A program made the position numbers and the translations under genes. The notes below the pieces were generated by a model. The model did no database searches and had not been told where the DNA came from. It saw only the letters and a list, made by a program, of their open reading frames with translations. A DNA stretch of 64,000 bases from Streptomyces sp. ISL-96 (lineage in GTDB: Bacteria; Actinomycetota; Actinomycetes; Streptomycetales; Streptomycetaceae). The stretch spans positions 62,001 to 126,000 of the forward strand of contig NZ_JAGGPA010000034.1 in assembly GCF_018614035.1 (NCBI RefSeq), read 5' to 3'. Of the stretch, positions 1 to 8,175 are shown one piece after another (the stretch's first letter is position 1; every line of letters begins with the position of its first letter).

Positions 1-1272
1 GCCTTCCCCGCCTGGCGCGACACCACGCCCGCGGAGCGTCAGAAGGCGCTGCTCAAGATCGCGGACGCCTTCGAGGAGCGCGCGGAGGAGCTGATCGCGG
101 CCGAGTCCGAGAACACCGGCAAGCCGCTCGGCCTCACGCGGAGCGAGGAACTCCCGCCCATGGTCGACCAGATCCGCTTCTTCGCGGGTGCGGCCCGGCT
201 GCTCGAAGGCCGCTCGGCCGGCGAGTACATGGAGGGTCTGACCTCCATCATCCGCCGCGAGCCGGTCGGCGTCTGCGCGCAGGTCGCGCCGTGGAACTAC
301 CCGATGATGATGGCCGTCTGGAAGTTCGCCCCGGCGCTCGCCGCGGGCAACACCGTGGTGCTGAAGCCGTCGGACACTACGCCGGCTTCGACTGTGCTGA
401 TGGCCGAGATCATCGGTTCTATCGTCCCTAAGGGCGTCTTCAACGTCGTCTGCGGTGACCGTGACACCGGCCGCGCGATGGTCGAGCACCCGGTCCCGGC
501 GATGGCCTCCATCACCGGTTCCGTACGGGCCGGCATGCAGGTCGCCGAGTCCGCCGCCAAGGACGTCAAGCGCGTCCACCTGGAGCTGGGCGGCAAGGCG
601 CCGGTCGTCGTCTTCGAGGACACCGACATCGCCAAGGCCGTCGAGGACATCTCGGTCGCGGGCTTCTTCAACGCCGGCCAGGACTGCACCGCCGCGACGC
701 GCGTCCTCGTACAGGAGTCGATCCACGACGAGTTCGTGACCGCGCTGGCGAAGGCCGCCGCCGACACGAAGACCGGACAGCCGGACGACGAGGACGTGCT
801 CTACGGCCCGCTCAACAACGCCAACCAGCTTCGGCAGGTTAGTGGTTTCATCGAGCGGCTGCCGGCGCACGCCAAGGTCGAGGCGGGCGGCGAGCGGGTC
901 GGGGACAAGGGCTACTTCTACGCCGCGACCGTCGTCTCCGGCCTCAAGCAGGACGACGAGATCATCCAGAACGAGGTATTCGGCCCCGTCATCACCGTCC
1001 AGTCCTTCACGGACGAGGCGCAGGCCCTGGAGTGGGCCAACGGCGTCGACTACGCGCTGGCGTCCTCGGTGTGGACGAAGGACCACGCGCGGGCGATGCG
1101 CATGTCCAAGAACCTCGACTTCGGCTGTGTGTGGATCAACACCCACATCCCGCTGGTCGCCGAGATGCCGCACGGTGGCTTCAAGAAGTCCGGTTACGGC
1201 AAGGACCTTTCGGCGTACGGCTTCGAGGACTACACGCGCATCAAGCACGTGATGACCTCGATCGAGGGCTGA
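1..1272 (+). CDS. Aldehyde dehydrogenase (probable gamma-aminobutyraldehyde dehydrogenase), 5' end outside window
   Basis: NAD(P)-dependent aldehyde dehydrogenase superfamily; 423 residues are visible and the N-terminus lies before base 1. The cofactor-binding stretch APWNYPMMMAVWK, the general-base glutamate in ELGGKAP and the nucleophilic cysteine in AGQDCTAATR (codon 685-687) are all present, so the enzyme should be active. The C-terminus SAYGFEDYTRIKHV matches the second aldehyde dehydrogenase at 6612-8126. GQDCTAATR and the polyamine-importer neighbours favour 4-aminobutyraldehyde as substrate, giving GABA from putrescine; this is inference, since other omega-aminoaldehydes or betaine aldehyde cannot be excluded. 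A PotD-type binding protein follows 81 bp downstream, with a hairpin between them. Confidence 0.9.
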   Translation, partial: AFPAWRDTTPAERQKALLKIADAFEERAEELIAAESENTGKPLGLTRSEELPPMVDQIRFFAGAARLLEGRSAGEYMEGLTSIIRREPVGVCAQVAPWNYPMMMAVWKFAPALAAGNTVVLKPSDTTPASTVLMAEIIGSIVPKGVFNVVCGDRDTGRAMVEHPVPAMASITGSVRAGMQVAESAAKDVKRVHLELGGKAPVVVFEDTDIAKAVEDISVAGFFNAGQDCTAATRVLVQESIHDEFVTALAKAAADTKTGQPDDEDVLYGPLNNANQLRQVSGFIERLPAHAKVEAGGERVGDKGYFYAATVVSGLKQDDEIIQNEVFGPVITVQSFTDEAQALEWANGVDYALASSVWTKDHARAMRMSKNLDFGCVWINTHIPLVAEMPHGGFKKSGYGKDLSAYGFEDYTRIKHVMTSIEG

Positions 1273-1290
1273 TCAGCACGCTGTTTCGCG

Positions 1291-1329
1291 AGGGCGGGCG
1301 ATAGACAGACTGTCTATTGCCCGCCCTTT
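1291..1329 (+). terminator. Rho-independent-type terminator between aldehyde dehydrogenase and PotD-like gene
   Basis: Near-perfect 18-bp inverted repeat: arms 1291-1308 and 1310-1327, with one G:T wobble (1300/1318) and almost no spacer, so the loop is formed by the innermost bases. It is followed by CCTTTG. It ends only 26 bases before the preferred ATG of the next gene, leaving no room for a separate promoter. Confidence 0.8.
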
Positions 1330-1353
1330 GTGCGTGGGGCGAGAGTGGACGAC

Positions 1354-2538
1354 ATGAGTGATCTTGGTCGTGTGTCGCGTCGTACGCTGCTCCGCGGGTT
1401 CCCGGCGGCGGGCGCCCTGGCGGCGCTGGCGGGGTGCGGGGTACCGGCGGCGTACGTCGAACCGGGGGACCGGGCTGCCGCCGACGACCGGTCGGAACGG
1501 GACCACAGTCTCCAGTTCGCCAACTGGCCGCTCTACATCGACACCGACGACGAGAACGAGTCGCGGCGGCCCACACTCGACGCCTTCACCGAGCGCACCG
1601 GGATATCCGTCCGCTACACCGAAGAGATCAACGACAACGACGAGTTCTTCGGGAAGATCAGCCCCGCGCTGATGAACCACCAGGAGACCGGCCGCGACCT
1701 GATCGTCATCAGCGACTGGATGGCCGCCCGGTTCGTACGCCTCGGCTGGGTCCAGGAGATGGACCGCGCCAAGCAGCCGAACGTCGCCAAGTACCTCGAC
1801 CCGCAGCTGCGTACGCCCGCCTTCGACGAGGGGCGGCTGCACTCCGTCCCCTGGCAGTCCGGGATCACCGGCATCGCGTACAACCGCGGCAAGCTGGGCC
1901 ACGAGATCCGCTCCACCTCCCAGCTGTGGGCCGACGACCTGCGCGGCAAGGTGACCCTCTTCTCGGGGCTCGACGAGAGCTTCGCGCTGCTGATGCAGGG
2001 CAGCGGCGCGGATGTCACGCGGTGGACCGCCGACGACTTCCACGCGATGTGCGAGCAGGTGGAGAAGCTGGTGCGGCGCAAGCACGTCAGGCGCTTCACC
2101 GGCAACGACTACATCAAGGACCTGGCGAGCGGCGATGTACTGGCGTGCCAGGCGTACTCGGGTGACGTCATCCAGCTCCAGGCCGACAACCCCGACATCG
2201 AGTTCGTGGTGCCGGAGGAAGGGGCGGAGCTGTGGGCGGAGAGCCTGATGATCCCCAACCTCGCGCGCCACAAGCGCAACGCGGAGAAGCTCGTCGACCA
2301 CTACTACAACCCCGAGGTCGCGGCGGAGCTCGCGGCCTGGGTCAACTACGTCTGCCCCGTGCCGGCGGCGCGCGACATCCTGGCCTCGGCCAAGGACGAG
2401 GAGACTGCCGCACTCGCCGAGGACCCGCTGATCTTCCCCGACGACGCGATGCGGGAGCGGCTGGCGATCGCGCGGGACATCACGGCGGAGGAGCGCGTGG
2501 GGTTCGCGAAAACGTGGAACTCGATCGTGGGGCTCTAG
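1354..2538 (+). CDS. Polyamine (spermidine/putrescine) ABC transporter substrate-binding lipoprotein, PotD family, copy 1
   Basis: A 394-residue binding protein of the PotD/PotF family, expected to capture polyamines outside the membrane for an ABC importer. The N-terminus SRRTLLRGFPAAGALAALAG has a twin-arginine motif, and the following cysteine completes a lipobox, so a Tat-exported lipoprotein is likely. Later motifs include FANWPLYIDTDDE, EEINDNDEFFGK and FTGNDYIKDLASGD. ATG 1354 was chosen because it puts the twin arginines close to the N-terminus; an in-frame GTG at 1330 would add eight residues. No permease or ATPase genes follow, so it may share the PotABC at 9478-12367. It is clearly paralogous to the protein at 8176-9423. 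Confidence 0.88.
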   Translation: MSDLGRVSRRTLLRGFPAAGALAALAGCGVPAAYVEPGDRAAADDRSERDHSLQFANWPLYIDTDDENESRRPTLDAFTERTGISVRYTEEINDNDEFFGKISPALMNHQETGRDLIVISDWMAARFVRLGWVQEMDRAKQPNVAKYLDPQLRTPAFDEGRLHSVPWQSGITGIAYNRGKLGHEIRSTSQLWADDLRGKVTLFSGLDESFALLMQGSGADVTRWTADDFHAMCEQVEKLVRRKHVRRFTGNDYIKDLASGDVLACQAYSGDVIQLQADNPDIEFVVPEEGAELWAESLMIPNLARHKRNAEKLVDHYYNPEVAAELAAWVNYVCPVPAARDILASAKDEETAALAEDPLIFPDDAMRERLAIARDITAEERVGFAKTWNSIVGL

Positions 2539-2551
2539 CACAATCGCGATC

Positions 2552-3124
2552 ATGAGTGATGACCGCGATGACCGCGATGGCCTCAACCCCCTGGTGACGT
2601 ACGGACTGTTCGCTGCCTGGGCCCTGCACGACGTCGAGGAGCTCGCGACGCTGCCCGCGTGGATGCGCGAGAACGTGCCCCGGCTGCGCAAGCGGTTCCC
2701 GCAGGTCCCCGAGCGGATATGGCGGACCATGGAGTCCGCGGACGAGCGCGAATTCGCCCTCGCCGTCGGCGTGATGGGCACGATCGTCGCCTCGGCCGCC
2801 GTCGCCGGGCACCGGTCCGGCGGCCGCTCCGGTTTCTACCAGTCGACGCTGTACGGCTTCGGCCTGCACGGCCTGCTCCACATGGCACAGGCCGCCGCCG
2901 TACGCGGCTACACCCCCGGCGTCGCCACCTCGCCGCTGCTCGTGGTGCCCTTCTCGCTCTGGGCGCGCGGCCGGCTGCGACGGGCCGGTGTGCTGCGGCC
3001 GACGCGAGCGCGGGACGCCGTACAGGGCCTGGCCCTCGCCGGAGCCGCTACGGCGCTGTCGCACGTCGTGGCGCGGCGCGTGCTCGGGAGGCGGTCGCGG
3101 CCGGGGGCGCCGGGGCCGGTGTAA
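2552..3124 (+). CDS. HXXEE-domain membrane protein
   Basis: A 190-residue protein with the signature ALHDVEELATLPAWM near residue 20, which contains the H-x-x-E-E motif that names the HXXEE family. Hydrophobic stretches follow, including AVGVMGTIVASAAVAGH, GFGLHGLLHMAQAAAV and VATSPLLVVPFSLW, with a further histidine pair (LHGLLH) suggestive of metal binding in the membrane. Biochemical function is not established. It starts 13 bp after the PotD-like gene on the same strand and probably shares its transcript. The first codons follow a short GATGACCGC repeat (2560-2579), a local duplication that does not break the frame. Confidence 0.75.
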   Translation: MSDDRDDRDGLNPLVTYGLFAAWALHDVEELATLPAWMRENVPRLRKRFPQVPERIWRTMESADEREFALAVGVMGTIVASAAVAGHRSGGRSGFYQSTLYGFGLHGLLHMAQAAAVRGYTPGVATSPLLVVPFSLWARGRLRRAGVLRPTRARDAVQGLALAGAATALSHVVARRVLGRRSRPGAPGPV

Positions 3125-3156
3125 AGGGCAGGTAAACGCGGGCGTACGCTGCGGGC

Positions 3157-3690
3157 ATGAACGAGGCGAAAGTCCTTTTGCGGCGCATACGCGTGTGGTT
3201 GGCCTTCTTTATCGTCGCTCTCGTGCTGAGCGGTGTGACGGCCTTCCCGCTCGTCACCGAACTCCACTGGCTGGAGAGCCTGCTGAAGTCCTCGGCCTCC
3301 CCGGTGGCCGAGTTCTTCCCCGGTCTGATGGAGTGGATCGAGCGCGTACGGACGGGCCTCGACGCCACCGACGCCAAGTACCCCTTCGTGCTGTACGGGA
3401 CGGACTGGCTGGCCTTCGCGCACCTCGTCATCGCCGTCGCCTTCTACGGCCCGTACCGCGATCCGGTACGCAACATCTGGGTGATCGAGTTCGGGATGAT
3501 CGCGTGCGCCGGGATCATCCCGCTCGCGCTGATCTGCGGCCCGATCCGGGGCATTCCCTTCTGGTGGTCGGTCATCGACATCTCCTTCGGAGTCTTCGGC
3601 GTCATCCCTCTGTACGTCGTACGCCGGAAGATCAAGCAGCTGGAGGCGCTCACCGCGCCGTTGCGGTTCGCGATGCCGGCGGCGGTCTGA
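3157..3690 (+). CDS. Hypothetical four-helix membrane protein
   Basis: A 177-residue protein I do not recognise. Hydrophobic segments lie near residues 13-32, 90-110, 117-139 and 145-165, with a charged loop between helices 1 and 2, so a four-pass inner-membrane protein is likely. It starts 32 bp after the HXXEE gene and is convergent with the phosphodiesterase gene, with only 19 bp between their stops. No catalytic motif is visible. The coding call rests on Streptomyces-like third-position GC, sensible membrane topology and an otherwise empty interval. Confidence 0.65.
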   Translation: MNEAKVLLRRIRVWLAFFIVALVLSGVTAFPLVTELHWLESLLKSSASPVAEFFPGLMEWIERVRTGLDATDAKYPFVLYGTDWLAFAHLVIAVAFYGPYRDPVRNIWVIEFGMIACAGIIPLALICGPIRGIPFWWSVIDISFGVFGVIPLYVVRRKIKQLEALTAPLRFAMPAAV

Positions 3691-3709
3691 GACGAACACC
3701 GCGCGGCGC

Positions 3710-4429
3710 TCAACCTGTCTGCGGGCTGGGCTTCTTGGCAGTGGTGGTGAGTGCTTGCAGTACGTCGATGCGGTTGGTGGTGATGGAGTCGACACCGCGG
3801 CCGATCAGGCGGCGCATCGTACGCCCGGTGTCGGCGGTCCACGCGGAGACCAGCAGTCCGTCCCGGTGCACGCGGTCCGTCAGGTCGCGGCTGACCAGGC
3901 CGAAGCGGTAGTTGAGCCAGTGGGGCTTCACCGCGTCCAGCAGCGCCGCGCCCGGCGGGGTGAGGGTCGTCCACGTCATGGCGATCTCGGCGCCGGGGTC
4001 GGCTGCGCGTACGGCCAGCATGGCGGAGGTGCCGCCGCAGTAGTACGCGCGCTCGCCCGCCCCGCACTCGTGGACGACGCCGACCACGGTACGTACGGAC
4101 TCGGGCGTCGCACCCGGCAGGTCGATCATGACGCGGTGGGCGTCGACGGCGCTCAGCGCCTCGCGCAGGGTCGGTACGCCGCCGCGGGTGAGCTCGCGCA
4201 GGTCTCGCTCGGTGAGGCCGGCGAGCAGCCGCTCGTGACCCCAGAGCCGCTTGAGCGAGTCGTCGTGGAGGAGGACGGGGACGCCGTCGCGGGTCAGGCG
4301 TACGTCGATCTCCACGGCGTCCGCGCCCCGCTCCACCGCTGAGCGGAGCGAGGCGAGGGTGTTCTCACGGACTCGGTACGGGTCGCCGCGGTGGGCCACG
4401 GCAGTCACGGTGCGCATGGGTATGAGCAT
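3710..4429 (-). CDS. Glycerophosphodiester phosphodiesterase
   Basis: A 239-residue GDPD-family enzyme, expected to hydrolyse glycerophosphodiesters to glycerol-3-phosphate and an alcohol. The family signature is complete: AHRGDPYRVRENTLASL supplies the catalytic HR and metal-binding glutamate, and VEIDVRLTRDGVPVLLHD the second acidic pair and catalytic histidine. There is no convincing signal peptide, so it is probably cytoplasmic. Two in-frame starts exist (4429 and 4417) and neither has a well-spaced ribosome-binding site. The deaminase gene lies upstream on the same strand, 35 bp away, so the two may be co-transcribed. Confidence 0.88.
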   Translation of the reverse strand: MLIPMRTVTAVAHRGDPYRVRENTLASLRSAVERGADAVEIDVRLTRDGVPVLLHDDSLKRLWGHERLLAGLTERDLRELTRGGVPTLREALSAVDAHRVMIDLPGATPESVRTVVGVVHECGAGERAYYCGGTSAMLAVRAADPGAEIAMTWTTLTPPGAALLDAVKPHWLNYRFGLVSRDLTDRVHRDGLLVSAWTADTGRTMRRLIGRGVDSITTNRIDVLQALTTTAKKPSPQTG

Positions 4430-4464
4430 GGCTCCATTGTCCGGCGCGTAACCGCGTTACCGCG

Positions 4465-5490
4465 TTACCGCGTGAGCCAGTTCGTCGTGTACGTGTCGAT
4501 CTCGGCGGTGATCCGGGCCTTGCCCGCCGGGTCGAGGAAGGACGCCTCCACGGCGTTCTTGGCCAGCCCGGCGACGCCGCGCTCGTCGAGGCCGAGGAGG
4601 CGGGCGGCCACGCCGTACTCGCTGTTCAGGTCCGTGCCGAACATCGGCGGGTCGTCGCTGTTGATCGTGACCAGGACGCCCGCCTCCACCATCTCCCTGA
4701 CCGGGTGCTCGTCCAGCGAGGCCACCGCGCGGGTCGCGATGTTGGACGTCGGGCAGACCTCCAGCGGGATCCGGTGCTCAGCCAGGTGCGCGAGCAGCCG
4801 CGGGTCCTGGACGGCGCTGGTGCCGTGGCCGATGCGCTCCGCGCGCAGGTCGTTCAGCGCGTCCCAGATGGTCTGCGGCCCGGTCGTCTCACCGGCGTGC
4901 GGTACGGAACGCAGTCCGGCCGCGATCGCGCGGTCGAAGTACGGCTTGAACTGCGGGCGCGGTACGCCGATCTCGGGGCCGCCGAGTCCGAACGACACCA
5001 GGCCCTCAGGCCGCAGGTCCACGGCCAGCCTCGCCGTCTCCTCAGCCGCCTCCAGACCGGCCTCGCCCGGGATGTCGAAGCACCAGCGCAGTACGGTTCC
5101 GAGCTCGGCCTCCGCCGCCTTGCGGGCGTCCTCGATCGCCTCCATGAAGGCCTTCTCGTCGATGCCGCGGCGGGTCGAGCTGAACGGCGTGACGGTCAGC
5201 TCGGCGTACCGGATGTTCTGCCTGGCCATGTCGCGCGCGACCTCGAAGGTCAGCAGCCGGACGTCCTCCGGGGTGCGGATCAGGCCCACGACGGAGAGGT
5301 AGACGTCGACGAAGTGCGCGAAGTCGGTGAACGAGAAGTAGTCCACGAGCGCCTCGGGGTCGGTCGGGACCTTGGAGTCGGGGTGGCGGGCGGCCAGCTC
5401 GGCGACGATGCGGGGCGAGGCGGATCCGACGTGGTGCACATGCAGTTCGGCCTTGGGCAGCCCTGCGATGAAGTGGTGCAGATCAGTCAT
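4465..5490 (-). CDS. Adenosine-deaminase-family enzyme, probably aminofutalosine (aminodeoxyfutalosine) deaminase
   Basis: A 341-residue metal-dependent deaminase of the adenosine deaminase superfamily. The N-terminal metal ligands lie in AELHVHHVGSASP, where classical adenosine deaminases have H-x-H-L-D-G; the later HAGET, GHGTS and TINSDDPPMF supply the remaining ligands and catalytic residues. The start at 5490 is fixed by GGAGGA placed 5 bases upstream; a longer in-frame start at 5535 has no such site. From memory, the S. coelicolor enzyme at this locus (SCO5662) was reported to deaminate 6-amino-6-deoxyfutalosine in the futalosine route to menaquinone. HHVGSASP in place of HLDG fits an enzyme that is not a plain adenosine deaminase. 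The substrate is inferred from family and synteny. Confidence 0.85.
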   Translation of the reverse strand: MTDLHHFIAGLPKAELHVHHVGSASPRIVAELAARHPDSKVPTDPEALVDYFSFTDFAHFVDVYLSVVGLIRTPEDVRLLTFEVARDMARQNIRYAELTVTPFSSTRRGIDEKAFMEAIEDARKAAEAELGTVLRWCFDIPGEAGLEAAEETARLAVDLRPEGLVSFGLGGPEIGVPRPQFKPYFDRAIAAGLRSVPHAGETTGPQTIWDALNDLRAERIGHGTSAVQDPRLLAHLAEHRIPLEVCPTSNIATRAVASLDEHPVREMVEAGVLVTINSDDPPMFGTDLNSEYGVAARLLGLDERGVAGLAKNAVEASFLDPAGKARITAEIDTYTTNWLTR

Positions 5491-5600
5491 CGGATCCTCC
5501 GGTGTACGGGCAGGTGGAGCGGGCTCAGGGATCATCGTAGGCGGGCGGTACAGGCCGGAAGGCAGGCCGTAGCATGGCGGAAATCATGATGGGGGAGCAC

Positions 5601-6317
5601 ATGTCAGACAACGCAAACAACCCTTCGGGTCCGCCGCCCGAGCAGTCGCGGGACCCCTGGGCCCCGCCGGACCAGTCGGCGCCGAAGGTGCCGCTGGACA
5701 AGCCGCCGGCCGGGCGGCCTCCGGTGCACGACCAGCAGACGGTCACCTCGATGCCGGCCGCGGACCCCGTACCGGGCTTCGGCCCCACTGCTTCCGTGCA
5801 GGGCGCGGTACCGCCGCCTCCGGCCGCACCGGTGGGTCAGGCGCAGGGGACGCCCGGTCAGTACGGCTACCCGGCGGCGTACCCGGCCCCGTCGGCACCG
5901 GCTCCGTACAACACCGGCGGCTACCCCGGATATCCCGGGTACGGCGGCCCGGCCGCCTGGACCGGGCAGCATGGTCCGGCGCCGGCGAATGGTTTCGGCG
6001 TCACCGCGATGGTGCTCGGCATCATCTCCGTGACGTTCTTCTGCGCCTACGGCCTGGGCATCATCCTCGGCATCCTGGCGCTGATCTTCGGCATCCTGGG
6101 CCGCAAGCGGGTTGCGCGCGGCGAGGCGACGAACAGTGGCATGGCGCTGGCCGGGATCATCCTCGGGGTCATCGGGTTCGTGCTGAGTGCGGCGTTCATC
6201 GGGTTCGTCGTCTGGGCGATCGTCCAGGGGGAGAACGGGAGGGGCGACCTCGACTCGGAGGAGTACGACCCGTACGCGAACTCGTCGCTGGTGATCGACG
6301 CCCCCGTCCGCGACTAG
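5601..6317 (+). CDS. DUF4190-type membrane protein with proline-rich cytoplasmic tail
   Basis: About 238 residues. The first 130 are rich in P, G, Y, Q and A, and probably disordered. Two close hydrophobic helices follow (GFGVTAMVLGIISVTFFCAY... and the stretch ending GFVLSAAFIGFVVWAIV), with GRKRVARGEATNSGMALAG between them, which is the typical DUF4190 arrangement. A short acidic tail ends the protein. Of several in-frame ATGs (5574, 5586, 5589, 5601) I prefer 5601 because GGGGGAG precedes it, although the spacing is short. Function unknown; such proteins are common in actinobacteria. Confidence 0.7.
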   Translation: MSDNANNPSGPPPEQSRDPWAPPDQSAPKVPLDKPPAGRPPVHDQQTVTSMPAADPVPGFGPTASVQGAVPPPPAAPVGQAQGTPGQYGYPAAYPAPSAPAPYNTGGYPGYPGYGGPAAWTGQHGPAPANGFGVTAMVLGIISVTFFCAYGLGIILGILALIFGILGRKRVARGEATNSGMALAGIILGVIGFVLSAAFIGFVVWAIVQGENGRGDLDSEEYDPYANSSLVIDAPVRD

Positions 6318-6349
6318 TAGGGGCGGGGTGGGGGAAAGCGCCGCAGGCA
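6318..6349 (+). repeat. Copy of a GCGCCGCAGGC-containing intergenic repeat
   Basis: Directly after the DUF4190 stop codon. Its sequence, ending AAAGCGCCGCAGGC (6335-6348), is closely similar to the reverse complement of 21437-21471. Probably a dispersed Streptomyces intergenic element or a shared 3'-end structure. Confidence 0.4.
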
Positions 6350-6531
6350 CCGGGCGCACGCAGGCGCAGCCCCCGCACCCGCCCGCACTCACTCCCACCG
6401 GCCCCCACCTGGGCTTTCGTCCCGTACCCGCGCCATGCCACGCCGCTTTGGGCCGCGCCACGGACACTCCGTACCGTATTTCCGTCCCGCCTCGACACAT
6501 GGTCGACCGATTCCGTCGCGTAACCAAAAGG

Positions 6532-6575
6532 CAACAACGGAATCCCTTGTTGGTGATGGATCACTCTGCCAGGAT
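6532..6575 (+). promoter_or_regulatory. Candidate promoter with overlapping operator upstream of the ALDH-PotDABC operon
   Basis: A possible -35 TTGTTG (6547-6552) and -10 CAGGAT (6570-6575) are 17 bp apart, and the -10 is one base from the Streptomyces TAGGAT form. The -35 is the right arm of the palindrome CAACAA-N9-TTGTTG (6532-6552). A second inverted repeat, GATTCCGT (6509-6516) with ACGGAATC (6537-6544), interlocks with it. The start codon is 36 bp downstream. A repressor or activator site controlling the operon is plausible but inferred. Confidence 0.4.
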
Positions 6576-6611
6576 CGGCACTCAAATCCAGCTGGAGCTA
6601 CGGAGTGCGTC

Positions 6612-8126
6612 ATGGTCAACCGCTTCCCGGTGCAGGACCGATTCGCGGACGGTGCGCAGTACATCGGCGGACAGCTGCGGCCAGGCACCTCGGGACGTAC
6701 GCAAGCCGTCGTGGACCCGGCGACCGGCGAGAAGGTCTACGAGTACGAGCTGGCCTCCACCGCTGACGTGGACGCCGCCGTCGCCGCCGCGCGCGAGGCG
6801 TTCCCCGGATGGGCCGCCACCACACCCGGCGAACGCTCCGACGCGATGCACCGCTTCGCCGCCGTACTCGCCGAGCAGGCCGAGGACTTCGCGTACGTCG
6901 AGTCGCTCCAGTGCGGCAAGCCGATCAAGCTGTCCACCGAGTTCGACGTGCCGGGCAGCGTCGACAACACCGCCTTCTTCGCGGGCGCGGCCCGCCACCT
7001 CGAAGGCAAGTCGGCCGGCGAGTACTCCGGCGACCACACCTCGTACGTACGCCGCGAGCCGATCGGTGTCGTAGGGTCCATCGCACCCTGGAACTATCCC
7101 CTCCAGATGGCCGCTTGGAAGGTCCTGCCGGCGATCGCCGCAGGCAACACCATTGTTCTGAAGCCCGCCGAGATCACGCCCCTGACGTCCATCATGTTCG
7201 CGCAGGCGGCCAAGGAAGCCGGCATCCCGGACGGTGTCGTCAACATCGTCACCGGAGCCGGCAAGGACGCCGGCGAGCACCTCGTCGGGCATCCGGACGT
7301 GGTCATGACCTCCTTCACCGGGTCGACCGCCGTCGGCAAGCGCGTCGCGGAGATCGCCACCTCCACCGTCAAACGCCTCCACCTCGAACTCGGCGGCAAG
7401 GCACCCTTCGTCGTCTTCGACGACGCCGATCTCGAAGCGGCCGTGAACGGCGCGGTCGCCGGGTCGCTCATCAACACCGGGCAGGACTGCACGGCCGCGA
7501 CCCGCGCCTACGTCCAGCGCCCGCTTTACGACGCTTTCGTCACCGGGGTCGCCGAGCTGATGGACAGCGTGCGGCTCGGTGACCCCTTCGACCCGTCCAC
7601 CGACCTCGGGCCGCTCATCAGCCACGCCCAGCGCGACCGGGTCGCCGGTTTCGTCGAGCGGGCCCGTGCGTACGCCCGTGTCGTGGCCGGCGGCGAAGCG
7701 CCCGGCGGAGACCTCGCGAAGGGCGCCTACTACCGGCCCACCCTCGTCGCCGACGCTCCCCAGGACAGCGAGATCGTCCAGGCCGAGATCTTCGGCCCGG
7801 TACTTGTCGTGCTGCCCTTCGACACCGACGACGAAGGGATCGCGCTCGCCAACGACACCCCGTACGGACTCGCCGCCTCCGCCTGGACCCGCGACGTGTT
7901 CCGCGCGAACCGCGCCACCCGCGAGATCAAGGCGGGCTGTGTGTGGGTCAACGACCACATTCCGATCATCAGCGAGATGCCGCACGGCGGATACAAGGCC
8001 AGCGGCTTCGGCAAGGACATGTCGGCGTACTCCTTCGAGGAGTACACGCAGGTCAAGCACGTGATGTACGACAACACCGCAGTCGTCCGCAAGGACTGGC
8101 ACCGCACGATCTTCGGGGACCGATAG
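6612..8126 (+). CDS. Gamma-aminobutyraldehyde dehydrogenase family protein
   Basis: A 504-residue NAD(P)-dependent aldehyde dehydrogenase. APWNYPLQMAAWK, ELGGKAPFVVFDD and NTGQDCTAATRAYVQ give the cofactor site, general base and nucleophilic cysteine. ATG 6612 was chosen because GGAG sits 6 bases upstream and the protein then starts MVNRFPVQDRFADGAQYIGG, a normal family start; the frame is open further upstream but without support. As first gene of an apparent operon with PotD, PotA, PotB and PotC, it most likely oxidises 4-aminobutyraldehyde, or an omega-amino or gamma-glutamylamino aldehyde, made from imported polyamine. It is the paralogue of the enzyme at 1-1272. Confidence 0.93.
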   Translation: MVNRFPVQDRFADGAQYIGGQLRPGTSGRTQAVVDPATGEKVYEYELASTADVDAAVAAAREAFPGWAATTPGERSDAMHRFAAVLAEQAEDFAYVESLQCGKPIKLSTEFDVPGSVDNTAFFAGAARHLEGKSAGEYSGDHTSYVRREPIGVVGSIAPWNYPLQMAAWKVLPAIAAGNTIVLKPAEITPLTSIMFAQAAKEAGIPDGVVNIVTGAGKDAGEHLVGHPDVVMTSFTGSTAVGKRVAEIATSTVKRLHLELGGKAPFVVFDDADLEAAVNGAVAGSLINTGQDCTAATRAYVQRPLYDAFVTGVAELMDSVRLGDPFDPSTDLGPLISHAQRDRVAGFVERARAYARVVAGGEAPGGDLAKGAYYRPTLVADAPQDSEIVQAEIFGPVLVVLPFDTDDEGIALANDTPYGLAASAWTRDVFRANRATREIKAGCVWVNDHIPIISEMPHGGYKASGFGKDMSAYSFEEYTQVKHVMYDNTAVVRKDWHRTIFGDR

Positions 8127-8175
8127 ATATACGCCGCACGACCAGCGGCCACACTCACCCGAAAGGGCACTACGC

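Noticed and set aside
4448..4470. Tandem CGCGTTAC repeats that might be an array or attachment site
   Set aside because: Only two and a half units of 8 bp at the end of the deaminase gene; no spacers, flanking repeats or integrase.
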